64,000 bases of DNA, from NCBI GenBank assembly GCA_000173575.1, contig ABYL01000016.1:17613-81612 (forward strand), written 5' to 3'. The stretch comes from Burkholderia sp. H160. Lineage in GTDB: Bacteria > Pseudomonadota > Gammaproteobacteria > Burkholderiales > Burkholderiaceae. Within the stretch, counting starts at the first letter, position 1; each line of letters begins with the position of its first letter. Position numbers and translations under genes: made by a program. The notes beneath the pieces are model-generated. The model was not told the origin of the DNA. It saw only the letters and a program-made list of their open reading frames with translations, and ran no database searches. Below, one piece after another: positions 1 to 9,198 of this stretch.

Positions 1-256
1 TCAAGGCTCCCTTGACCGGCGCAGCCTGCCACGTGTGCTTGTCGATCTTCTCGACGCGCACCTTGCGGCCCGCGTCGTTGACCGCGCGCAGCGTGACGAT
101 GTTGCGCGCGAACTCGCGCACCATGTAGCTGCCCGGAATCCACACCGGCAGCATGAAACGCTGGCCGGCCGGATCGGGATCGGCGACGGTCACGGTGACT
201 TCGAACAGGTGGGCGGCGGGGTTACCCGGAACGATGGTGTAGCGGATCGGCTTCAT
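1..256 (-). CDS. M61 family peptidase, N-terminal fragment
   Basis: This is the first 85 codons of a gene that runs off the left edge. The start is the ATG at 256. The visible protein begins MKPIRYTIVPGNP and contains LPVWIPGSYMVREFAR, the hallmark of the N-terminal beta domain of M61 (glycyl aminopeptidase-like) metallopeptidases. The catalytic HExxH domain would lie beyond the window, so activity cannot be judged. It is co-directional with the DsbC-type gene upstream of it, with a gap of about 145 bases. The family call rests on this N-terminal motif alone. Confidence 0.8.
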   Translation of the reverse strand, partial: MKPIRYTIVPGNPAAHLFEVTVTVADPDPAGQRFMLPVWIPGSYMVREFARNIVTLRAVNDAGRKVRVEKIDKHTWQAAPVKGAL

Positions 257-402
257 CGGCGGCGCTTGGGAGTGTCTGGAGAGTGGGGCGGAGAAGTTCG
301 GGGCTCGATGCGAAAGGAGGCGCTGCGTGCGCCTCCTTTCCTTTGCGTGCTGCAATCTGTTCACGCCCGATGGCGTGCGTCGCGCTGGGTGCAGCGCGCC
401 GT

Positions 403-1128
403 TCAGTGCACTGCCGACAGTTCCTTGTCGAGCCGGTCGGCCGGCACGGCGCCGGGCAGCCGGCGGCCGTCGGCGAGGAACACGGTGGGCGTGCCCTCGA
501 CGTTCATCGAATGGCCGAGCGCGAGATTCTTGTCGATCGCAGCGGTGTCGCAGGTGGCGGCGGCGGTCGGCGCCTGACGGTCCTGCATCCACGATTCCCA
601 CGCCTTCGCGCGATCGGCCGAGCACCAGATCGACTTCGACTTGGCCGTCGAATCCGGCGACAGCACCGGGTACAGGAACGTGTAGACCGTCACGTTGTCG
701 ATCGACTGCAGCGTCTTTTCGAGCTGCTTGCAGTACGGACAGTTCGGGTCGGAGAACACCGCGATCTTGCGCGCGCCGTTGCCGCGCACGACCTTCACCG
801 CGTCGCCGAACGGCAGGCTCGCGAAGTCGATGCGGTTGGTTTCCGACAGGCGTGCCTCGGTCAAGTTCTTGCGTGTCTTCGCGTCGACCAGGTCGCCAAG
901 CATCAGGTAGTCGCCGTTCGCATCGCTGTAGATGATCTGCGCGCCGAGATTCACTTCGTACAGGCCCGCGATCGGTGTCTTCGACACGCTCTTGATCGTC
1001 ACGTCGGCAAGACGCGTTTGCAGCGTGGCTTTGAGCTTGTCGGTGGTCTGGTCGGCCTGTGCCGAGCAGCCGAGGGTAGCGGCGGCGATCGCGAGCACGG
1101 CGGCGGCGATGCGGAAAGTCTTTTTCAT
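403..1128 (-). CDS. dsbC: DsbC family thiol:disulfide interchange protein
   Basis: Predicted 241-residue periplasmic disulfide isomerase. The sequence shows a signal peptide (MKKTFRIAAAVLAIAAATLG, probable cleavage after AQA near residue 26), an N-terminal dimerisation region, and a thioredoxin-fold domain with the redox motif CPYC at residues 130-133 in the context FSDPNCPYCKQ. A second Cys pair follows (WCSADR and ATCDT), as in DsbC. The cis-Pro loop appears as EGTPTVF. The open frame extends 38 codons upstream, but the ATG at 1128 starts directly at the signal peptide. The role inferred from the family is rearranging wrong disulfides in secreted proteins, with DsbD as electron donor. Confidence 0.92.
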   Translation of the reverse strand: MKKTFRIAAAVLAIAAATLGCSAQADQTTDKLKATLQTRLADVTIKSVSKTPIAGLYEVNLGAQIIYSDANGDYLMLGDLVDAKTRKNLTEARLSETNRIDFASLPFGDAVKVVRGNGARKIAVFSDPNCPYCKQLEKTLQSIDNVTVYTFLYPVLSPDSTAKSKSIWCSADRAKAWESWMQDRQAPTAAATCDTAAIDKNLALGHSMNVEGTPTVFLADGRRLPGAVPADRLDKELSAVH

Positions 1129-1303
1129 GCTGGAGTCCTGGATTCGGTCGCGCATCGTGCGCATTTTTTCACGTTCTGGCCGCGCGTTCCGGCCGCCTAT
1201 CGGGTCGATCGGGGTCGGATCGCAGCGCGTTGCTTTGCTCATGATACCTGTCCCGGGCGCCCGCGACCGGCCATCGGCTATCCGCGCGACGCCTCGTCGC
1301 CGC

Positions 1304-2476
1304 TCATCCCAGCGCGGCCGACACGAGCCAGCGCTTGATGAACGGCTGCGCGCCGACGAAAGCCATGCCGGTATTGCGCACGGCGCGAGCGAGCGGACCG
1401 GGCACCGAGAACAGTTTCTGCAGGCCGTCGGTGGCGATCATCAGCGCGCGGATGTCTTCGCGGCGCGCTCGTTCGTAGCGACGCAGCAGCACCGTATCGC
1501 CGAGATCGCGAAACGACTCCTTGCCGCCGATCGTGCTTGCGAGCGCGGCGACGTCGCGCAAGCCGAGGTTCATGCCCTGCCCTGCAAGCGGGTGAATCAG
1601 ATGCGCGGCATCGCCGACCAGCGCGACGCGCGGCGCGACGAGCCGGTCTACGGTCTGTAGCGCGAGCGGGAAGCCCTGCGCCGGCGTGACGCAGTCGAGC
1701 GCGCCGAACTGGCCGCCGCTCACGTCCTCGACTTCGGCGGCGAGCCGCTCGGGATCGAGTGCGAGCAACTGCTCCGCGTGCTCGGTGCGCGCCGACCAGA
1801 CCAGCGACACATGGCCGTCCGGCATCGGCAGCAACGCGATGATCTCGCCGTCGCGGAACCATTGATACGCGGTTTCGCCGTGCGGCTTCGCCGCCTTGAA
1901 ATTGGCGACCACACCGATCTGTTTGTAGTCGCGCCGCACCATCTTCGAGCCGATCTGCGCGCGCACCCACGAGTGCGCGCCGTCCGCACCGACCACCAGG
2001 TCGGCTTCGAGCACGCGGCCGTTCGCGAGGCCGACGCTCGCGCTGTCGGCGGAAAAATCGAGCGCCTGGGCACGCGTATCGATCCACGTGAGGTTCGATT
2101 GGAAGCCCAGCGCGGCATCGAGCGCGCGCTCGATCACCGACGACTCGACGATCCATGCAAGCTGCGGCACTGATGCCTGAAACGCGGAGAAATGCAGCTC
2201 GGCGTGCGCATCGCCGTAGACGCGCATGTCGTAGACCGGACCAAGGCGTGTGCGATCGAGCGCTTGCCAGACCCGCAGCCGTTCGAGCAAGGCCTGCGAA
2301 CTCGACGACAACGCATAAACGCGCGAGTCGAAGACAGCACCGGCAGGCAACGCCGCGCAAGGCTGCGCGAGCAGCGCGACGCGCAGTCCGCCTTGCGTGA
2401 GCGCGAGCGCCGCGGTCTTGCCGACGAGCCCGCCGCCGATGACGGCGGCATCAAAGGTCTGATGGTGTGCGTTCAT
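1304..2476 (-). CDS. UbiH/UbiF/VisC/COQ6 family FAD-dependent hydroxylase
   Basis: A 390-residue flavoprotein monooxygenase. It has the N-terminal FAD-binding GxGxxG-like motif (AAVIGGGLVGKTAALAL), the middle DG motif (VVGADGAHSWVR) and the C-terminal FAD ribityl-binding motif (VALVGDAAHLIHPLAGQG) typical of ring hydroxylases in ubiquinone synthesis. The start is the ATG at 2476 (MNAHHQTFDAAVIGGG); the upstream extension is Arg-rich and not protein-like. Which ring position it hydroxylates (UbiH, UbiF or UbiI type) cannot be decided from sequence alone, so no symbol is given. Confidence 0.88.
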   Translation of the reverse strand: MNAHHQTFDAAVIGGGLVGKTAALALTQGGLRVALLAQPCAALPAGAVFDSRVYALSSSSQALLERLRVWQALDRTRLGPVYDMRVYGDAHAELHFSAFQASVPQLAWIVESSVIERALDAALGFQSNLTWIDTRAQALDFSADSASVGLANGRVLEADLVVGADGAHSWVRAQIGSKMVRRDYKQIGVVANFKAAKPHGETAYQWFRDGEIIALLPMPDGHVSLVWSARTEHAEQLLALDPERLAAEVEDVSGGQFGALDCVTPAQGFPLALQTVDRLVAPRVALVGDAAHLIHPLAGQGMNLGLRDVAALASTIGGKESFRDLGDTVLLRRYERARREDIRALMIATDGLQKLFSVPGPLARAVRNTGMAFVGAQPFIKRWLVSAALG

Positions 2477-2562
2477 GCGCGCATTATAGCCGCGGGGGGT
2501 GCGGGGGACGGATCGACGGGCGCGGCATTTGGCGCCTCGTGGACAAGGCTCCGCGCGTCGCG

Positions 2563-2931
2563 CTAGTGCGTCCCGCCGCCCGCCGCGAGCGCCGCATTCG
2601 CCTCGCGCATGCGCATGAAATCGGGATCGGACGACAGGATGCGCCACGCGGCCGCCTCGAGCTGCGCCTTGCGATCGCGCTGATCGCCACGTACAGCGCA
2701 GTCGGGGAACACACGGTCATACACGCGCCACAGCGAATCGTTATCGTTCTTGTCGGCAAACCGCGCGATCTCGGCGCGATCTTCATGTGTGAGGCGAGTC
2801 GTCAGGCAGTCGATCGTCTGCCGGTCCGTGGTGGCCTGTGCTTCGTCGAAATCGGGCGCTACCCATGTCACGACCACGCCCGCCACGATCGCGACGACGA
2901 CGCCGATTCCGACCCATCTCATGATTCGCAC
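2563..2931 (-). CDS. small membrane-anchored hypothetical protein
   Basis: 122 residues. One hydrophobic segment at residues 6-22 (VGIGVVVAIVAGVVVTW) could be a signal anchor. It is followed by a soluble charged domain with two cysteines (DCLTTRL and FPDCAVR) that could form a disulfide if periplasmic. A GTG at 2931 has a purine-rich GGGGGAA about five bases upstream; an ATG at 2922 is the alternative. I do not recognise the family. It lies 86 bases upstream of the UbiH-type gene on the same strand and may be co-transcribed with it. Confidence 0.6.
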   Translation of the reverse strand: MRIMRWVGIGVVVAIVAGVVVTWVAPDFDEAQATTDRQTIDCLTTRLTHEDRAEIARFADKNDNDSLWRVYDRVFPDCAVRGDQRDRKAQLEAAAWRILSSDPDFMRMREANAALAAGGGTH

Positions 2932-3141
2932 GCTGTTCCCCCGGAAATTGAGCTCTGACGGCTCTGATCTGACGATTCTACAGTGGCTTGACGCCGATGC
3001 GCCGGCCAGTCCGCCCGGGCGAACGGGTTACAATTGCGCTTTCCGTGAAAACTCGCACTAGGTCGTCGAGCCAACGCCCCGATCCGGTGACCTGTCCGCT
3101 CCGCGGAGCCTGCCACGCCACGCCCCACGCGAAGGCTTTCC
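2932..3141. other. intergenic stretch at the edge of an accessory patch
   Basis: No gene is supported here. It lies between the small anchored protein and the integrase-like remnant. A TACAAT near 3030 resembles a -10 element but has no -35 at the right distance, and no tRNA or clear repeat is visible. Confidence 0.3.
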
Positions 3142-3261
3142 GAATCCGCGCGCAGCGTCTAGCGCATCACGCAACCTACTGATCATCCGCGGCCAGCGAC
3201 CGAGTGACATGCGAACCTGCTGCCCATTGCAGCTCGTCGCGATCACGAAGGTGCGATACCG
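3142..3261 (-). pseudogene. possible tyrosine-integrase N-terminal remnant
   Basis: About 40 codons on the minus strand read SRYRTFVIATSCNGQQVR followed by SLGRWPRM. That matches the pattern of the N-terminal part of phage-type integrases, where strands of the form RYR-(F/Y)VIA...NG(R/Q)QVR are followed by (L/I)GRWP and an Ala/Arg-rich helix. No catalytic domain (R...HxxR...Y) follows, and there is no sensible start or end. The surrounding bases are not coding. It is best read as a fragment left by a lost mobile element; the assignment is by pattern only. Confidence 0.35.
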
Positions 3262-3442
3262 GGAACCAGCACGCAGAACCCGGACAGGATTCGGTCTCGG
3301 AGAATGCGCCCATCGTTGAGGGTCAAACGATGAAGAAAGGATTCGGTGATCGTGACAACTGCTATACACGACGACACTCACAAGAAGGGAGTTAATCGAA
3401 TCGTCGAGCGTAGGACGTCGGGAGTGACGCAGACAAGGGCAC

Positions 3443-3741
3443 GTGTATAAGCTTCCGCGATTTCCGCAACACTTCGTTCAATCGTTGAAATTCATACAGG
3501 CGAGCAACTCCTGCCCCCTGAAATTTCGAGCCGAATAGAATTCGCCAAGGGCAAACCGTCGCTGTATGCCATTTAGATTCTTGCTATTGCTCAAAAGGCC
3601 GACGTTGCAAGTTGGCCGTTCACCCTAAAGACTTGGGCATCGCAGGCCGATAAAAATATACCTCTTGTGCTAGAGGTCATCTGTTCGGACGACATCCGGG
3701 CGAATATTCCAAAAATCGTGTCACATAAAGACCTCCGATAA
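3443..3741 (+). pseudogene. decayed ORF of unknown family upstream of the lipoprotein
   Basis: Two reading frames look protein-like. One starts at a GTG at 3443 behind an AAGGG and reads YKLPRFPQHFVQSLKF before stopping near 3537. The other is open from about 3451 to a TAG at 3574, then open again to a TAA at 3739-3741 (ILAIAQKADVASW...KIVSHKDLR). This suggests a short gene broken by a frameshift and a nonsense codon. The last stop lies three bases before the lipoprotein start, the spacing expected for translational coupling. Base composition is more AT-rich than the flanking core genes. The family is not recognised. Confidence 0.3.
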
Positions 3742-3744
3742 TCT

Positions 3745-4296
3745 ATGAAAAAAGTGATTTCAGCCGTAGCAATAAGCTCGGTGGCACTGCTTCTTTCCGC
3801 GTGCGAGACAACTAATTCGGCCGTTCCATACGAAGCGTCAACGGACAACGTCATCGCGATCCAGCAGGGACTGAAGACGACGAAAGTTAGCGTGGCACCT
3901 GTAATACTCGGCACCGATGTCAGCGAGCATCTAATGTGCCGCCTGAACGGCGACGTTACTGTGGGGTCGGGCAAAACGCTGTCGCAATTCGTAAAGGACG
4001 CACTCCAGAAAGAACTTTTCACAGCCCAGACGTATGACCCGCACGGCCCGGCCATTCGCGCGCGCATTGACAAGCTGAGTTTCAGTTCGGTCTCTCCGGC
4101 CAACTGGCAGATTACGATGCACGTCGAATCGGACAATTCTCCCGGCTATTCCGTTGAAGAGAATTACCAGTTCGAGACCAGCTGGACAGCCGCTGGAGCA
4201 TGCAAGAACGTAGCCGACGCCTTCTCGCCGGCTGTGCAGGACCTGATCGGCAAGGTCGTGGGCAACCCCAAGTTCCCGCAACTGGCTGGCAAGTAA
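3745..4296 (+). CDS. predicted lipoprotein of unknown function
   Basis: 183 residues with a textbook lipoprotein signal (MKKVISAVAISSVALLLSAC, lipobox LSAC with Cys20). The mature part is mixed alpha/beta with three further cysteines and no domain I recognise; the end (DAFSPAVQDLIGKVVGNPKFPQL) looks like an amphipathic helix. Residue +2 is Glu, so outer-membrane sorting would be expected from the E. coli rule. Codon use is visibly less GC-rich than in ychF next door, and the gene sits beside an integrase-like remnant, which suggests acquisition. The ribosome-binding site is weak. Confidence 0.65.
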   Translation: MKKVISAVAISSVALLLSACETTNSAVPYEASTDNVIAIQQGLKTTKVSVAPVILGTDVSEHLMCRLNGDVTVGSGKTLSQFVKDALQKELFTAQTYDPHGPAIRARIDKLSFSSVSPANWQITMHVESDNSPGYSVEENYQFETSWTAAGACKNVADAFSPAVQDLIGKVVGNPKFPQLAGK

Positions 4297-4672
4297 TTCA
4301 CCTCGCCGGGGCGCGATCAACTCGCTCCCCGAGCATTCTGGTCGTGGCCCGGCCCGCTGCTGGCTCACGCACCAGACTTCGGCGGCAAATGCGGTTATTG
4401 CCGCCAATCCGTCTCATCGCCGCACAATCGCCGAAGTCGTCTGGCAGGATGTTCTGAGCGAACAGTCCCCCTGCTCCCCCGCCCCACACCCCGAACCGAG
4501 TAAAATCTCACTTTTCGTGGACAAACCGTGGACAACACTTTGGGCCGCCCGCCCAATCCGCTCCGGTTTCCAGCCACACCAACACCTACGGCTCACACTT
4601 GAAACGCGTGAGCCCGGCACTTCCCCCACGCCGACATTCGGCTCGATAGTGCACTGATTCCAAAGGATTTCC
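4297..4672. other. 376-base intergenic region upstream of ychF
   Basis: No gene is supported. The last 200 bases probably contain the ychF promoter and leader: a TAAAAT occurs near 4502, and an AAGGA lies about six bases before the ychF ATG. No terminator with a T-run is visible after the lipoprotein gene. Confidence 0.4.
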
Positions 4673-5767
4673 ATGAGCCTCCAATGCGGCATCGTCGGCC
4701 TGCCTAACGTCGGCAAGTCCACCCTGTTCAACGCACTCACGAAGGCGGGCATCGCCGCCGAAAACTATCCGTTCTGCACGATCGAGCCGAACGTCGGCAT
4801 CGTCGAGGTGCCGGACACGCGTCTGAAGGCGCTTGCCGAAATCGTCAAGCCGGAGCGCATCCTGCCGGCGGTGGTCGAGTTCGTCGATATCGCGGGTCTG
4901 GTGGCCGGCGCGAGCAAAGGCGAAGGCCTCGGCAACCAGTTCCTCGCGAACATCCGCGAAACCGATGCGATCACGCACGTCGTGCGTTGCTTCGAGGACG
5001 ACAACGTGATTCACGTCGCGAACAAGATCGATCCGCTGTCGGACATCGAGGTGATCAACACCGAACTCGCGCTCGCCGACCTCGGCACCGTCGAAAAGGC
5101 GCTCACTCGCTATTCCAAGGCGGCCAAGTCCGGCAACGACAAGGAAGCCGCGAAGAACGTGGCGGTGCTGGAGAAGGTCCGCGCGCAACTCGACCAGGCG
5201 AAGCCGGTCCGCGCGCTCGAACTGACCGCTGAAGAAAAGGCCACGCTCAAGCCGTTCTGCCTGATCACCGCTAAGCCGACCATGTACGTCGCCAACGTGA
5301 AGGAAAACGGCTTCGAGAACAACCCGCACCTCGACGCGGTCACGAAGTTCGCGGCCGCCGAAGGCTCGCCGGTCGTGGCCGTGTGCGCGGCGGTCGAAGC
5401 GGAAATCGCCGACCTCGACGAAGCCGACATGGAAGTCTTCCTCGCCGACATGGGCATGGAAGAGCCGGGCCTGAACCGCGTGATCCGCGCGGGCTACAAG
5501 CTGCTCGGCCTGCACACCTACTTCACGGCCGGCGTGAAGGAAGTGCGCGCGTGGACGATCCACATCGGCGATACGGCGCCGAAGGCGGCCGGCGCGATCC
5601 ACACCGACTTCGAGCGCGGCTTCATCCGCGCGCAGACGATCGGCTTCAACGACTACATCACGTACAAGGGCGAGCAAGGCGCGAAGGAAGCCGGCAAGAT
5701 GCGCGCGGAAGGCAAGGAATACGTCGTGCACGATGGCGACGTGATGAACTTCCTGTTCAACGTCTAA
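4673..5767 (+). CDS. ychF: redox-regulated ATPase YchF (Obg-type P-loop protein)
   Basis: 364 residues, the usual length for YchF/OLA1. The G1 P-loop is GLPNVGKST (residues 9-17) and the G3 region is [10 protein letters not shown]. The coiled-coil insertion lies around residues 135-200 and the TGS-like C-terminal domain ends in [15 protein letters not shown]. The family is unusual among Obg-type GTPases in preferring ATP because its G4 motif is altered. It binds ribosomes and is linked to oxidative stress responses. The start has an AAGGA about six bases upstream. The gene is monocistronic, closed by a strong terminator. Confidence 0.97.
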   Translation: MSLQCGIVGLPNVGKSTLFNALTKAGIAAENYPFCTIEPNVGIVEVPDTRLKALAEIVKPERILPAVVEFVDIAGLVAGASKGEGLGNQFLANIRETDAITHVVRCFEDDNVIHVANKIDPLSDIEVINTELALADLGTVEKALTRYSKAAKSGNDKEAAKNVAVLEKVRAQLDQAKPVRALELTAEEKATLKPFCLITAKPTMYVANVKENGFENNPHLDAVTKFAAAEGSPVVAVCAAVEAEIADLDEADMEVFLADMGMEEPGLNRVIRAGYKLLGLHTYFTAGVKEVRAWTIHIGDTAPKAAGAIHTDFERGFIRAQTIGFNDYITYKGEQGAKEAGKMRAEGKEYVVHDGDVMNFLFNV

Positions 5768-5802
5768 GCGCGAAGCAGCGCAAACTGCGCTGCACAAGTA
5801 AG

Positions 5803-5836
5803 GCCCGCGAACCCTCAGGGGTTGCGGGCTTTTTTT
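5803..5836 (+). terminator. rho-independent terminator of ychF
   Basis: An inverted repeat (GCCCGCGAACC / GGTTGCGGGC, with one mismatch) around a short CTCAG loop is followed by seven T residues. It begins 35 bases after the ychF stop. A second small hairpin (GCAGCG / CGCTGC) sits just before it at about 5775-5793. Confidence 0.85.
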
Positions 5837-6020
5837 GCGCGCTACGACTTACATCGCCCCCCGTTTCTTCCCTTTCCCTTACAGCCGATGCTAAATTGCG
5901 GCTTCCGGCGCGCCGTCACCCACGGTCCGCGCCGCCCGGCCACCGACGCCGAAATGTCATCGAACACAAATAGAATCGCGCGGTTCGCGTCCGCGCCCCT
6001 TCCGAACCGGAGACCAATCG

Positions 6021-7346
6021 ATGAATTACAAGCCGCTGTTCCGTTCACTTACCGTCGCCGCTGTATTGAGCATCGGCGTCAGCCAGGCGGCTCACGCCGC
6101 GACCGAAATCCAGTTCTGGCATGCAATGGAAGCCGCACTGGGTGAACGTCTGAACGACATCGCGAACGACTTCAACAAATCGCAAAGCGACTACAAGATC
6201 GTGCCCGTGTTCAAGGGCACCTACGACCAGACCCTCGCCGCCGGCATCGCCGCCTATCGCAGCGGCAACGCACCGGCCATCCTGCAGGTCTATGAAGTCG
6301 GCACCGCGACGATGATGCAGGCGAAGAAAGCCATCGTCCCGGTCACCCAGGTCTTCAAGGACGCAGGCGTGCCGCTCGATCAGAAAGCCTTCGTGCCGAC
6401 CATCGCAAGCTATTACAGCGACTCGAAAACCGGTGAACTGATCTCGATGCCGTTCAACAGCTCGACACCGGTGCTGTACTACAACAAGGATGCATTCAAG
6501 AAGGCTGGCCTCGATCCGAACCAGCCGCCGAAGACCTGGGCCGAACTGCACGCTGACGCGCAGAAGCTGAAGGCCTCGGGCATGTCGTGCGGCTACTCGT
6601 CGGGATGGCAGAGCTGGATTCAGCTCGAGAACTTCAGCGCGTGGCATGCCGCACCGTTCGCGTCGCGTAACAACGGCTTCGATGGCATGGATGCGCAGCT
6701 CGAATTCAACAAGCCGGTGCAGGTCGCGCACATCCAGTTCCTGCAAAGCATGGCGAAGGACGGCACGTTCACCTATGTCGGCCGCAAGGACGAGGCGATG
6801 TCGAAGTTCTACAGCGGCGACTGCGGCATCATCACGAACTCGTCGGGCTCGCTCGCGACGATCAAGAAATACGCGAAGTTCAGCTTCGCCACCGGCATGA
6901 TGCCGTACGACGACAGCGTGAAGGGCGCGCCGCAGAACGCGATCATCGGCGGGGCGAGCCTGTGGGTGCTGTCGGGCAAGGACCCGGCCGTCTACAAGGG
7001 TGTCGCGAAGTTCCTCGCGTATCTGGCCACCCCGCCGGTCGCCGCGAAGTGGCACCAGGACACCGGCTATCTGCCGGTCACGACCGCCGCGTACGATCTG
7101 ACGCGCCAGCAAGGCTTCTACGAGAAGAACCCGGGCAGCGACACCGCGATCCGCCAGATGCTGAACAAGCCGCCGCTGCCGTACACGAAGGGCCTGCGTC
7201 TGGGCAACATGCCGCAGATCCGTACCGTGATCGACGAAGAACTCGAGCAGGTGTGGGCGGACAAGAAGACGCCGCAACAGGCGCTCGATTCGTCCGTCGC
7301 GCGCGGCGACGACCTGCTGCGCCGCTTCGAAAAGGCCGGTAACTAA
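6021..7346 (+). CDS. ugpB: sn-glycerol-3-phosphate ABC transporter, substrate-binding protein
   Basis: 441 residues with a Sec signal peptide (cleavage AHA|AT near residue 27), then a type-1 extracellular solute-binding fold. Key family stretches are [16 protein letters not shown] at the mature N-terminus, [32 protein letters not shown] and [14 protein letters not shown], all characteristic of UgpB. It captures glycerol-3-phosphate, and in the family glycerophosphodiesters, in the periplasm and delivers them to UgpAE. It is the first gene of ugpBAEC. A GGAG lies about 12 bases before the ATG. It is probably phosphate- or carbon-regulated, but only one half of a Pho-box-like site is visible upstream. 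Confidence 0.95.
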   Translation: MNYKPLFRSLTVAAVLSIGVSQAAHAATEIQFWHAMEAALGERLNDIANDFNKSQSDYKIVPVFKGTYDQTLAAGIAAYRSGNAPAILQVYEVGTATMMQAKKAIVPVTQVFKDAGVPLDQKAFVPTIASYYSDSKTGELISMPFNSSTPVLYYNKDAFKKAGLDPNQPPKTWAELHADAQKLKASGMSCGYSSGWQSWIQLENFSAWHAAPFASRNNGFDGMDAQLEFNKPVQVAHIQFLQSMAKDGTFTYVGRKDEAMSKFYSGDCGIITNSSGSLATIKKYAKFSFATGMMPYDDSVKGAPQNAIIGGASLWVLSGKDPAVYKGVAKFLAYLATPPVAAKWHQDTGYLPVTTAAYDLTRQQGFYEKNPGSDTAIRQMLNKPPLPYTKGLRLGNMPQIRTVIDEELEQVWADKKTPQQALDSSVARGDDLLRRFEKAGN

Positions 7347-7421
7347 GCATCGCCTGCTGGCAGGGTTCCGGCGCTCTTGCGCTGGAACCCGATGTCGTTG
7401 CAACACACCTTGAGAATCCCG

Positions 7422-8306
7422 ATGGAAAAGCGCTCTTACTTCGGCACCAGCGCGCTGCCCTACCTGCTCGTCGCGCCGCAGTTGCTGATCACGCTGGTGT
7501 TCTTCCTGTGGCCGGCGGGCGAAGCGCTCTGGCAATCGACGCAAAGCCAGGACGCGTTCGGCACGTCGAGCGAGTTCGTCGGACTTGCGAACTTCAAACA
7601 GCTCTTCGCCGACCCGCTGTATCTCGCGTCATTCAACACGACGATCGTGTTCTGCGCGCTCGTCACCGTGTCGGGCCTCGTGATCTCGCTGTTGCTCGCG
7701 GTCTGCGCGGATCGCGTGACGCGCGGCCAGAAGGCCTATCAAACGCTGCTGATCTGGCCGTATGCGGTCGCGCCCGCGATCGCCGCGGTGCTGTGGTCGT
7801 TTCTGTTCAACCCGAGCATCGGGCTCGTCACGTATGCACTCGCGAAATACGGCATCGTCTGGAATCACGCGCTGAATCCCGGTCAGGCGATGTTCCTCGT
7901 CGTGCTCGCATCGGTCTGGCAGCAGATCAGCTACAACTTCCTCTTTTTCTACGCGGGCCTGCAGGCGATTCCGCGCTCGCTGATCGAAGCGGCGGCCATC
8001 GACGGCGCCGGTCCGGTGCGCCGCTTCTTCGGCATCGCCCTGCCGCTGCTGTCGCCGACCACGTTCTTTCTGCTGGTGATCAACATCACCTACGCGTTCT
8101 TCGACACCTTCCCGGTGATCGACGCGGCAACCGGCGGCGGCCCCGGCCAGGCCACCCGCACGCTGATCTACAAGATCTTCGCCGAAGGCTTCCAGGGGCT
8201 CGACATCGGCAGCTCGGGCGCGCAGTCGGTCGTGCTGATGATCATCGTCGTGGCGCTGACCGTCGTGCAGTTCCGCTTCATCGAACGCAGGGTTCAATAC
8301 TCATGA
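7422..8306 (+). CDS. ugpA: sn-glycerol-3-phosphate ABC transporter permease UgpA
   Basis: 294 residues with six predicted membrane helices and the cytoplasmic EAA loop [20 protein letters not shown] that docks the ATPase. I chose the ATG at 7422 because the protein then has 11 residues before the conserved [10 protein letters not shown], close to the E. coli protein. The frame is open upstream to a TTG at 7377, with another ATG at 7392. The stop overlaps the ugpE start by four bases (ATGA), so the two permease subunits are probably translationally coupled. Confidence 0.93.
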   Translation: MEKRSYFGTSALPYLLVAPQLLITLVFFLWPAGEALWQSTQSQDAFGTSSEFVGLANFKQLFADPLYLASFNTTIVFCALVTVSGLVISLLLAVCADRVTRGQKAYQTLLIWPYAVAPAIAAVLWSFLFNPSIGLVTYALAKYGIVWNHALNPGQAMFLVVLASVWQQISYNFLFFYAGLQAIPRSLIEAAAIDGAGPVRRFFGIALPLLSPTTFFLLVINITYAFFDTFPVIDAATGGGPGQATRTLIYKIFAEGFQGLDIGSSGAQSVVLMIIVVALTVVQFRFIERRVQYS

Positions 8307-9148
8307 TCGAGAACCGACGCGGTTTCGACCTCTTCTGTCACGCGGTGCTGATCCTCGGCGTCGCGCTGGTGGTGTTTCCGGTGTACGTCGCGTTCTGCGC
8401 GGCGACGATGAGCGAGCACGAAGTGTTCACGGTGCCGCTGTCGCTCGTGCCGAGCACGCATCTGTTCGAGAACATCGCGACGATCTGGACGCACGGCACC
8501 GGCAACGCGGCGGCGCCGTTCAATCGCATGCTGTTCAACAGCCTCGTGATGGCGCTCGTGATCGCGATCGGCAAGATCGCCGTGTCGATGATCTCCGCGT
8601 ACGCGATCGTCTACTTCCGCTTTCCGTTTCGCACAGCCGCGTTCTGGCTGATTTTCATCACGCTGATGCTGCCGGTCGAAGTGCGCATTTTCCCGACGGT
8701 GCAGGTGGTGTCGTCGATGCATCTGAGCAATACGTACACCGGTTTGACGCTGCCGCTGATCGCCTCGGCCACCGCGACGTTCCTGTTCCGCCAGTTCTTC
8801 AAGACGTTGCCGGACGAACTGATGGAAGCCGCGCGCATCGACGGCGCGGGTGCGCTGCGCTTTTTCTGGGACGTCGTGCTGCCGCTGTCGCGCACCACGA
8901 TGGCGGCGCTTTTCGTGATCACGTTCATCTACGGCTGGAACCAGTATCTGTGGCCGATCCTGATCACGAGCCAGCAGTCGCTGACCACCGCGGTGATCGG
9001 CATCAGGGGGATGATCGCCTCGGGCGACACCGCGACCGAATGGCATCTGGTGATGGCGGCCACGCTGCTCGCGATGCTGCCGCCGCTCGTGGTCGTGCTG
9101 ACGATGCAGCGCTGGTTCGTGCGCGGCCTCGTGGACTCGGAAAAATGA
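8303..9148 (+). CDS. ugpE: sn-glycerol-3-phosphate ABC transporter permease UgpE
   Basis: 281 residues, the same length as E. coli UgpE. It has six predicted helices and the EAA motif [20 protein letters not shown]. Further family stretches are [18 protein letters not shown] and [11 protein letters not shown]. It pairs with UgpA to form the membrane channel. The start at 8303 ([11 protein letters not shown]) lies inside a much longer open frame that is a shadow of ugpA; the four-base overlap with the ugpA stop supports this start. The next gene, ugpC, begins 50 bases downstream. Confidence 0.94.
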   Translation: MIENRRGFDLFCHAVLILGVALVVFPVYVAFCAATMSEHEVFTVPLSLVPSTHLFENIATIWTHGTGNAAAPFNRMLFNSLVMALVIAIGKIAVSMISAYAIVYFRFPFRTAAFWLIFITLMLPVEVRIFPTVQVVSSMHLSNTYTGLTLPLIASATATFLFRQFFKTLPDELMEAARIDGAGALRFFWDVVLPLSRTTMAALFVITFIYGWNQYLWPILITSQQSLTTAVIGIRGMIASGDTATEWHLVMAATLLAMLPPLVVVLTMQRWFVRGLVDSEK

Positions 9149-9198
9149 TCGGGTATGGCGGACCGCGACAAGCACTCAAAATTAAAGGCTAGAACGGC

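Noticed and set aside
5955-5975. Possible Pho box upstream of ugpB
   Set aside because: One TGTCAT half-site is present, but no second half at the required 11-base spacing was found.
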